A stretch of 64,000 nucleotides of DNA, from NCBI GenBank assembly GCA_964631605.1, contig CAZVYG010000005.1, positions 1-64,000 on the forward strand. Direction: 5' to 3'. Positions 57,551 through 64,000 of this stretch are shown in pieces. The notes beneath the pieces were generated by a model. The model was not told the DNA's origin and did not search any database. It saw only the letters and a list, made by a program, of their open reading frames with translations. A program made the translations under genes and the position numbers. The DNA comes from JARKQH01 sp964631605 (GTDB lineage: Bacteria; Verrucomicrobiota; Verrucomicrobiia; Limisphaerales; UBA8199). Each line of letters starts with the position of its first letter. Position 1 is the stretch's first letter.

Positions 57551-59704
57551 ATGATTAGCGCTGTGGATTGTGAGCCGGCCGGGTCGGGGACCGACCTGGT
57601 GCGGCAGGTGGAGCGGATGTTCTCGCCCGAGGGCATTTTGTCGCGGGCGAAGAACTTCGAGTATCGGCCCCAACAGCAGGCCATGGCGGTGGCGGTCGCG
57701 CGGGCGTTGGAAAACAAGGAGCACCTCGCTGTCGAAGCCGGGACCGGCGTGGGCAAAAGCCTGGCTTACCTCGTGCCGGCGATTCTCTTTGCGGTGGCCC
57801 AAAGCAAGAAGGCCGTCATTTCCACCCACACCATCAACCTCCAGGAGCAGTTGATCGAAAAAGACCTGCCGATGCTCGAACGCATCCTCCAGCCGGTCCA
57901 GTTCAAGTTCGCCATGCTCAAAGGCCGCGCCAACTACCTTTGCACCCGCCGCCTCCACAAGGCCATGCAGCAGTCCGGCAACCTCTTCACCAGCTCCGAG
58001 GGCGAGGAACTTCAGCGCATCTATGAATGGTCCAAAACCACCCGGGACGGCAGCCTTTCGGATTTCGACGTTGAACCGGACCCCAAAGTGTGGGCCCAGG
58101 TCTGCTCCGAGCGCGGTTTGTGCTCCCCCAAGTCCTGCGGGCCCGGCTCGGACTGGGCCAGGGACCATCCGCTGTGCTTTTTCCAGCGGGCCCGCGGCCG
58201 CATCCTGGCCGCGGACGTCCTGGTCCTGAACCACACCCTGCTGTTCACCCTGCTGGGCGGAATGGAGGAGGAAGCCAACGGCGGCATCCTGTTCCGGAAC
58301 GACTTTGTCATCTTCGATGAAGCGCACACCGTCGAGCAGGTGGCTTCGCGCCATATCGGCCTGAGTGTTTCCAACGGCCAGGTGCGCTACGCCCTGCAGC
58401 GGTTGTGGAATCCCCGCACCGAGAAGGGACTCCTTGCCACCTTGCGCCGCGGCCGCGAGGTGAAACTCGTGGCCGAGTTGCTCGAAGCGGCGGACACCTT
58501 TTTCCACGAGGTCGAGCAGGCCTGCGAAACCTTGCAGCGCGCCGCCCGCCAGCGCCGCTTCGGCTCCGGCGAATCCCCCTCCGCCCCGCGGCGCGACTGG
58601 ACCGAACTGCGCATTCGCCGGCCGGAACTGGTCAACGACAATCTCACCCTCCCCATCCAGCGGCTGCGCGAGGCCCTCAGTGACCTCATCAAACAGAGCG
58701 AGGACAAGGAGATGGGGGAGGAGTTGATGGAATGCAACCGGCGGCTGGACGAATTGCGCCAGGAGGTCGCCCTGTTCCTCAGCCAGGAGGCCCCCGACCA
58801 TGTTTACTGGGTCGAACGCACCGGCAAGGCGCACCGGACCGTCTCCCTCAACGCCGCGCCGGTGGATGTCTCCGATTTCCTCCGCCGCCGGCTCTTCGGC
58901 AGCGACACCTCCGTTATTCTAACCAGCGCCACCCTGGCCATCCGCAGCGAAACCAGTGCCGCACCTCACCCGGCCCAAACCCGCCCGCGCGAGGGCCGCG
59001 CGCGCAGCCCGGGCGCGGCCAAAACACCCTCGCCCTTGGATTACTTCGCCCGCCGCGTGGGCGCCGAAGCCGCCGTCAAGCTGCAAGTCGGCACCCCCTT
59101 CGATTACCAGCGGCAGATGAAGCTCTACGTGGTGCGCAAAATGCCCGATCCGCGCGAGGAAACCTACCGCGACGAGCTCATCCACTGGATCCAACATTTC
59201 GTGAAGCTCACGCATGGCAAGGCGTTCGTGCTGTTTACCAACTTCAAGCTGATGCTCGAAATCGGCGAGCTCATGGAGCCCTTCTTCGAGCGGCTGCGCA
59301 TCCCCTGCTTTGTTCAAGGCACCGGCACCCCCCGCTCGACCATGCTCGAAAAGTTCAAACGGGACGTGGATTCGGTCCTCTTCGGCACCGACAGTTTCTG
59401 GCAGGGGGTGGACGTGCCCGGCGAGGCCCTCTCCAACGTCATCATCACCCGCCTCCCCTTCGCCGTGCCGGACCATCCGCTCATCGAAGCCCGCATTGAA
59501 GCCATCGAAGCCCGCGGCGGCAACGCCTTTTCCGAGTTCTCCCTCCCGGAGGCCATCCTGAAATTCCGCCAGGGCGTCGGGCGCCTCATTCGCACCAAAA
59601 CCGATACCGGCATCGTGGTGGTGCTCGACAACCGCATCCTGCTGAAGCAATACGGCCAGGCTTTCCTGGACGCCCTGCCCCCGTGCCCGATGGAAGTGGT
59701 CTGA
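57551..59704 (+). CDS. dinG: DinG-family ATP-dependent helicase
   Basis: An XPD/DinG-type superfamily 2 helicase of 717 residues. Walker A is AGTGVGKS (about 63-70) and the DEAH box is at about 256. Cysteines in YLCTRR and VCSERGLCSPKSCG are placed as in the iron-sulfur domain of the family. C-terminal motifs FGTDSFWQGVDVPG and QGVGRLIRT (motif VI) complete the helicase. It should unwind DNA with 5'-3' polarity and resolve D-loops or R-loops. It is divergent from tyrA with a 249-base intergenic region that contains a short GC hairpin at 57495-57509 but no promoter I can defend. Confidence 0.92.
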   Translation: MISAVDCEPAGSGTDLVRQVERMFSPEGILSRAKNFEYRPQQQAMAVAVARALENKEHLAVEAGTGVGKSLAYLVPAILFAVAQSKKAVISTHTINLQEQLIEKDLPMLERILQPVQFKFAMLKGRANYLCTRRLHKAMQQSGNLFTSSEGEELQRIYEWSKTTRDGSLSDFDVEPDPKVWAQVCSERGLCSPKSCGPGSDWARDHPLCFFQRARGRILAADVLVLNHTLLFTLLGGMEEEANGGILFRNDFVIFDEAHTVEQVASRHIGLSVSNGQVRYALQRLWNPRTEKGLLATLRRGREVKLVAELLEAADTFFHEVEQACETLQRAARQRRFGSGESPSAPRRDWTELRIRRPELVNDNLTLPIQRLREALSDLIKQSEDKEMGEELMECNRRLDELRQEVALFLSQEAPDHVYWVERTGKAHRTVSLNAAPVDVSDFLRRRLFGSDTSVILTSATLAIRSETSAAPHPAQTRPREGRARSPGAAKTPSPLDYFARRVGAEAAVKLQVGTPFDYQRQMKLYVVRKMPDPREETYRDELIHWIQHFVKLTHGKAFVLFTNFKLMLEIGELMEPFFERLRIPCFVQGTGTPRSTMLEKFKRDVDSVLFGTDSFWQGVDVPGEALSNVIITRLPFAVPDHPLIEARIEAIEARGGNAFSEFSLPEAILKFRQGVGRLIRTKTDTGIVVVLDNRILLKQYGQAFLDALPPCPMEVV

Positions 59705-59773
59705 CCACTTGTTTTGTTAAAAGACAAGCCATCCAGCATTGCAGCTTTTGCCTTGATCAGCTTGCTTAAAGTG

Positions 59774-62065
59774 ATGCTCAGACAATTGTTCTTGCTCGTT
59801 TCCGTCACGGCCCCGCTCGCGCTGGCCCTTGCCCAGCCCGATCCCTCCACGGTCTATGCCTGGTACCGGGGCGACGATGGCCTCCAAATCGCCGCCGACA
59901 ACTATGGAGTGCTGCGCTGGACCAACCACGGGACGCAACCGGTCTCCGGTGTGTCGCAGGCCGCCCGCGACCTGAGCCGGGTGGTCGGCGCGCCGCAGAA
60001 ACTTTATTTGCGCCGCAACGATCAGGCGCCGGCGGCGGCGGTGGTGTTCGACGGCAATGACGGCTTGTGGGCCGCGCGCGCGGATTTCGGGACGATTGCA
60101 ACCGATCGAACTCTGATGTTTTACGCGCGCGTGCAGGCCGCCAGCACCCTGGGATTCCTGTTTGACGCCAGCTCCTTCACCGGCGGCCTGACCCGCGGCC
60201 AGGTCAACACCGGCTACTGGCATATCGGCGTCTCCGGCGCCACCAACACCAGCTACGGCCCCGCGCTCGGCATCCGAACTGCCCCGGTCGTCACCGGCAT
60301 CTGGCAGACCCACGCCTTCATTGTCCTCACCAACTCCTCCGGCGCGCGGCTCCAGCATTTCATTGATGGCAGCCCGGTGGCCGACGTGCCCGCTCCCACC
60401 AATGGCGCCCTCGGGGGGTTGATTCTCGGCGTCAACGTCGCCACCCAGTACGGCATCCAGGCCGAAGTCGCCGAGGCGCTGGTATTCAGCCGGGCGCTGG
60501 ACGCCGCCGCGCGTTCGAGCGTCGAGACTTACCTCTCCAATAAATGGCAGGGTGTGACCGCCGATCCCAACCCGCCTCCCGCGCCGGTAATCACCAAGGT
60601 CTTCGAGGGCGGCAAGGACGGCTACGCCTGTTACCGCATCCCGGCCATGGTCACCACTCTCAAGGGCACCATCATCGCCGTCGCCGACGGCCGCCTTTCC
60701 GGCTGTGGCGACATTCCCAATCCTCTCGACCTGGTCGCCCGGCGCAGCTATGACAATGGCCGGAGCTGGACGCCCTTGCAGGTGATCGCCAACTACGGCA
60801 GCGACCCGGCGGATACGGACGTCTATCCGCATTACGGCATCACCAACCCCATCCCGCGAGTCTCGGCGGGCGATGCCGCCCTGTTGCTGGACCGCACCAA
60901 CGGGCGGGTTTGGGCGCTCTACGACAACGGCGGGAACAGCGGCGGCCGCAAGATCAAGCTCGAGATGCGTTACAGCGACGACGAGGGCACCAACTGGTCC
61001 CCCGCCCTCGACATCGAAGCCCTTAATCCCGGCCTGCGCCCCAGCTCGAGCGGCGAATTCCTCGCCGGACCCGGCAACGGTATTCAGCTCAGCGCCGGGC
61101 CGCAGGCCGGGCGCCTGATCTTCCCGGTTTACCTCTACGGCAACCCTTCCTCCTCGATGATCATTTTCAGCGACGATCACGGTCAAACCTGGCAGCGCGG
61201 CGGCGTGGCCGGACTGGGCGGCGGCGAAATTCAGGTGGCGGAAACCGCGGGCGGCGGTTTGCTGGCCTCGATGCGTGACAACAACTTCCCCACCACCGGC
61301 GTGCGCACCTTCAGCCGCAGCTCCGATGGCGGCATCACCTGGGGCGAACCCTACACCAGTACCCCCAACCAGCCGGCGCTCCCGGACCCCGCCTGCCAGG
61401 GCAGCATCCTCCGCCTGACCACCACCAACGACAGCAACGCCAGCCGGCTCATTTTCGCCAACGCGGCGGATTCCTCCTCCCGGATCAAGATGACCCTGCG
61501 AATCAGCTACGACGAGGGCGCCACCTGGCCGGTCAGCCACCTGGTCTATGCCGGCAGTTCCGCTTACTCGTCGCTCACCCGGCTGGCAAACGACGACGTC
61601 GGCTTGCTCTTCGAAGTGGATAACTACACTCGCATTGATTTCGTCCGCCGCTCGGTCGCAGAGATCAGCGGCGGCAGCGACGCCCTGCCCGCCTACACCG
61701 TCTGGGCGGGCCAGCACTTCACCCCCGCCCAGCTCTCCGATCCGGCCATCTCCGGCCCCGCGGCCGACCCGGACAAGGACTCCCTCGATAACTATGCCGA
61801 GTTCATCGCCGGAACCGATCCGCTGAATTCCGCCAGCAAACTGCAGTTGAATTTCTGGCGGGGAGGCGGCGCCCTGCCGCGCCTCAGTTTCGAGGGACAA
61901 TCCAATCGCAGCTACACCGTGCAGTACCGGCACGCCGCCGAACCGGGGGAGTGGCGGCGATACAGCGACCTTGCGGCCCTGGCGTCCAACACCACCGTCG
62001 AACTGGAGATCGCGCCCACGAACCCGGCTGGCTTTTTTCGCGTCGCCACCCCACAGTTGCCCTGA
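59774..62065 (+). CDS. Secreted exo-alpha-sialidase (GH33-like) with LamG domain
   Basis: Predicted to release terminal sialic acids from glycoconjugates. The 763-residue protein has a signal peptide (LRQLFLLVSVTAPLALALAQ), an N-terminal LamG-like domain (about 25-270) and a six-bladed sialidase domain (about 280-650). The YRIP motif (ACYRIPAM) and five Asp-boxes are visible (SYDNGRSW, SDDEGTNW, SDDHGQTW, SSDGGITW, SYDEGATW). A Ca-type DKDSLDNYAEFIAGTDPL segment and a terminal module ending GFFRVATPQLP follow. The ATG at 59774 is preferred over an upstream TTG at 59714. The epimerase gene starts directly after the stop codon. Confidence 0.88.
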   Translation: MLRQLFLLVSVTAPLALALAQPDPSTVYAWYRGDDGLQIAADNYGVLRWTNHGTQPVSGVSQAARDLSRVVGAPQKLYLRRNDQAPAAAVVFDGNDGLWAARADFGTIATDRTLMFYARVQAASTLGFLFDASSFTGGLTRGQVNTGYWHIGVSGATNTSYGPALGIRTAPVVTGIWQTHAFIVLTNSSGARLQHFIDGSPVADVPAPTNGALGGLILGVNVATQYGIQAEVAEALVFSRALDAAARSSVETYLSNKWQGVTADPNPPPAPVITKVFEGGKDGYACYRIPAMVTTLKGTIIAVADGRLSGCGDIPNPLDLVARRSYDNGRSWTPLQVIANYGSDPADTDVYPHYGITNPIPRVSAGDAALLLDRTNGRVWALYDNGGNSGGRKIKLEMRYSDDEGTNWSPALDIEALNPGLRPSSSGEFLAGPGNGIQLSAGPQAGRLIFPVYLYGNPSSSMIIFSDDHGQTWQRGGVAGLGGGEIQVAETAGGGLLASMRDNNFPTTGVRTFSRSSDGGITWGEPYTSTPNQPALPDPACQGSILRLTTTNDSNASRLIFANAADSSSRIKMTLRISYDEGATWPVSHLVYAGSSAYSSLTRLANDDVGLLFEVDNYTRIDFVRRSVAEISGGSDALPAYTVWAGQHFTPAQLSDPAISGPAADPDKDSLDNYAEFIAGTDPLNSASKLQLNFWRGGGALPRLSFEGQSNRSYTVQYRHAAEPGEWRRYSDLAALASNTTVELEIAPTNPAGFFRVATPQLP

Positions 62066-63310
62066 GTGAAACCTCCTTCCACCTCGCTGCTGGACCCGGC
62101 GGGCGGCCCCGCGGCCCTGGGGGCCTTCTACCGCGACACCCTGCTCAACGACGTCATCCCCTTCTGGCTCCGGCACGGCCTGGACCGCGAGCATGGTGGA
62201 ATGCTCACCTGCCTCGACCGCGACGGCTCGGTGCTCGACACCGACAAATCGGTCTGGTTCCAGGGCCGCGCGGGCTGGATGTTCGCCACGCTCTACAACA
62301 CCCTCGAACAAAGGCCGGAATGGCTCGAAGCCGCGCGCAGTTGCCTCGAATTCTCGCGTCGCCATTGTTTTGGCCCCGAAGGCAAAATGTACTTCACCGT
62401 CACCCGCGAGGGCCGGCCGCTGCGGATGCGCCGCTATGTGTTCAGCGAATCCTTCGCCGCCATCGCCAATGCGGCTTACGCCCGGGCCACAGGCGACGCC
62501 CGGGCGGCGGAAGACGCCGTCCGCACTTTCACCACCTACACCCGCTACTCGTTCACGCCGGGAGTCATGGCGCCCAAATTCGAACCCACCCGCCCCATGC
62601 AGGCCATCGGCAGCCACCTCATCGGCATCGCGACCGCCCAGGAACTGCGGGCCAACCTGGGCGATCTCCCCGTCGCCGGCCGCACCTGCACCGAATGGAT
62701 AGACTTCAGCATCGGCGAAATCCAACGCCGGTTTCTCAAGCCGGAACACCAGGTCTTGCTGGAGGTGGTCGGGGAAAAGGGCGAGATGCTCGATCATTTC
62801 GACGGACGGACCCTCAATCCCGGGCACGCAATCGAAGCCGCCTGGTTCATCCTTCATGAAGGCCAACTGCGCCGCGACCAGCGCCTCGTCCGCCTCGGCC
62901 TCACCATTCTCGACTGGATGTGGCAGCGCGGCTGGGACGAAGAGTTCGGCGGCCTGTTCTACTTCCGCGATCTGCGCGGACTCCCGGTGCAGGAATACTG
63001 GCACGACATGAAATTCTGGTGGCCCCATAACGAGGCCGTTATTGCCACGCTGCTGGCCTGGAGCCTCACCGGCGACCCCAAATACGCGCGCTGGCATCAA
63101 CAGGCGCACGACTGGAGTTTCTCCCATTTTCCCGATCCCGAGTTCGGCGAGTGGTTCGGCTACCTCCATCGCGACGGCTCGCTCTCCGTCCGGCTCAAGG
63201 GCAATCTCTGGAAAGGCCCCTTCCACCTGCCGCGAATGTTGTGGTACGCCAGCCGCCTCTGCGGGGACGTTTCGTCCCACGAAAAGACTCCTCAACCGGC
63301 TTGGGGCTGA
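62066..63310 (+). CDS. N-acylglucosamine 2-epimerase family protein
   Basis: Likely interconverts N-acetylmannosamine and N-acetylglucosamine, a step of sialic acid catabolism. The 414-residue protein has an (alpha/alpha)6 barrel signature with His-containing motifs SHL, NPGHAIEAAW and FWWPHNEAV at the expected active-site positions. No signal peptide is present. The start GTG directly abuts the sialidase stop (TGA-GTG), so translation is probably coupled. That pairing supports a sialic acid role over cellobiose epimerase or AGE-like isomerases. No N-acetylneuraminate lyase is in the window. Confidence 0.87.
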   Translation: MKPPSTSLLDPAGGPAALGAFYRDTLLNDVIPFWLRHGLDREHGGMLTCLDRDGSVLDTDKSVWFQGRAGWMFATLYNTLEQRPEWLEAARSCLEFSRRHCFGPEGKMYFTVTREGRPLRMRRYVFSESFAAIANAAYARATGDARAAEDAVRTFTTYTRYSFTPGVMAPKFEPTRPMQAIGSHLIGIATAQELRANLGDLPVAGRTCTEWIDFSIGEIQRRFLKPEHQVLLEVVGEKGEMLDHFDGRTLNPGHAIEAAWFILHEGQLRRDQRLVRLGLTILDWMWQRGWDEEFGGLFYFRDLRGLPVQEYWHDMKFWWPHNEAVIATLLAWSLTGDPKYARWHQQAHDWSFSHFPDPEFGEWFGYLHRDGSLSVRLKGNLWKGPFHLPRMLWYASRLCGDVSSHEKTPQPAWG

Positions 63311-63361
63311 CGCGCCCCGCGCGTTTCAATAGCCTCGGGGTTGAGCTCGAAGGCGCCCCGT

Positions 63362-64000
63362 TTACCGTCCGGCCGCCGCCGGCTTGGCCAGGGCTTCCTG
63401 CAAGGCCAGAATTTGCCGGGCGACCTGCCAGCGGCGGACGTCAAACTCCTCGGGGGCCCAAAGATTGTCGTATTTGTATTTGGTCTGAACACGAATGGCA
63501 TTCCAAACCTCCTGCAACTCCTTTTCGGCGAGAGCGGCCGCGTTTTTTGCGGCAGGCAGCGGGCTTTGACGAGCCTGGGAAATCAACTGCTCCAGGGTAT
63601 AAACATACCGGTGGTCATCGTAGCCTTCGCGGTAGGCCTCCCAAAGCACCACCGGCATCGGCGTGCCGTCCGGCTCGTGGCGATTGAAAAAATCCTGGGC
63701 CGAACCATCGAGGTAATTCAGCGGGTCCCCCGAGCTGGACGAGTAAATCCACGGGATGAGAGCGCGGAAACCGGAGCGCCAGAAGCCGAAGCCGTAGGTC
63801 ATGCGCGCGCCGGCAACGGGGGTGTGATCGTTTTCGCCGTTGACGTGGTTGGGGTAGCACCAGTATTCGACCCCGCGCGCCCTCGAGTCGGCCAGCACGG
63901 TCTCCCGGTCGGGTGCAAACGGTTGAGTGCACCAGACGTCCACCCAGGGCCGCAGGGGCGCGAATTGATCGTGTGTCGGATCGGCGGTCAGATAGGTGCG
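63362..64000 (-). CDS. GH123/DUF4091-like glycoside hydrolase, C-terminal part
   Basis: The reading frame stays open to the window's right edge, so the 5' part lies outside. The visible 213 codons show the C-terminal half of a DUF4091-type barrel: WVDVWCTQPFAP, RMTYGFGFWRSGFRALIPW, NYLDG and VLWEAYREGYDDHRYVYTLE. Relatives include GH123 N-acetylgalactosaminidases and many uncharacterised Verrucomicrobiota and Planctomycetota enzymes. The catalytic Asp-Glu pair lies in the missing part. It converges on the epimerase gene across 51 bases. A role with the neighbouring sialidase in glycoprotein glycan degradation is possible (inference). Confidence 0.75.
   Translation of the reverse strand, partial: RTYLTADPTHDQFAPLRPWVDVWCTQPFAPDRETVLADSRARGVEYWCYPNHVNGENDHTPVAGARMTYGFGFWRSGFRALIPWIYSSSSGDPLNYLDGSAQDFFNRHEPDGTPMPVVLWEAYREGYDDHRYVYTLEQLISQARQSPLPAAKNAAALAEKELQEVWNAIRVQTKYKYDNLWAPEEFDVRRWQVARQILALQEALAKPAAAGR

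Noticed and set aside
59717..63295. Minus-strand open frame of 1192 codons opposite the sialidase and epimerase genes
   Set aside because: It is long only because of high GC content. The plus strand carries YRIP, five Asp-boxes and epimerase motifs, and the antisense product has no recognisable domain.

Overview
The window reads as a high-GC chromosomal segment of a free-living, polysaccharide-degrading member of the Verrucomicrobiota, most likely near Limisphaerales/Pedosphaera-type lineages. This is inference. It rests on large modular secreted enzymes, autotransporter-associated beta-strand repeats without a beta-barrel, GEVED-repeat proteins, a prepilin-type secreted protein, terminal [FY][FY]R[LV] modules on many exported proteins, and a nusA-infB-rbfA-nrnA cluster. 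There is no rRNA or tRNA to confirm it. Coding density is high. No stretch over about 270 bases lacks a gene, and I saw no CRISPR array, insertion sequence or prophage.

Layout. 1-13.3 kb (+): a huge modular GH5 glycosidase, a GH10 xylanase, a secreted ATP-grasp/phosphohistidine (dikinase-like) protein and a secreted tricorn-type protease. 13.4-24.5 kb (-): a 2233-residue GEVED-repeat secreted protein, a small unknown gene, a NarL-type regulator and its four-PAS kinase, and a pseudo-receiver protein. Two copies of a 50-bp repeat lie upstream of the unknown gene and of the GEVED gene. 24.6-30.2 kb (+): nusA-infB-rbfA-nrnA, preceded by a promoter and a leader that contains an intrinsic terminator. 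30.3-35.7 kb (-): DUF5069 protein, aspartate-type aminotransferase, sugar isomerase, DUF6807 (PmoA-like) protein and purH.

36.0-53.7 kb (+) is a pectin/rhamnogalacturonan-I utilization locus. It starts with a beta-strand-repeat surface protein behind two adjacent palindromes, then a prepilin-type protein, oligogalacturonate lyase (PL22), polygalacturonase (GH28), a rhamnogalacturonan lyase (PL11) fused to beta-strand repeats, a GH2 beta-galactosidase-like enzyme and a double-domain CE12 acetylesterase. Together these could deacetylate, cleave and trim the RG-I backbone and galacturonan. No SusC/SusD pair or sugar transporter is visible in the locus.

53.6-57.3 kb (-): a relic of a neutral-ceramidase-like gene, a Tat-exported DegT-family aminotransferase, a eukaryote-type HisA and chorismate mutase/prephenate dehydrogenase (tyrA). 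57.5-64.0 kb: dinG helicase, a secreted sialidase translationally adjacent to an N-acylglucosamine 2-epimerase, and the 3' part of a GH123/DUF4091-like gene on the minus strand that runs off the window.
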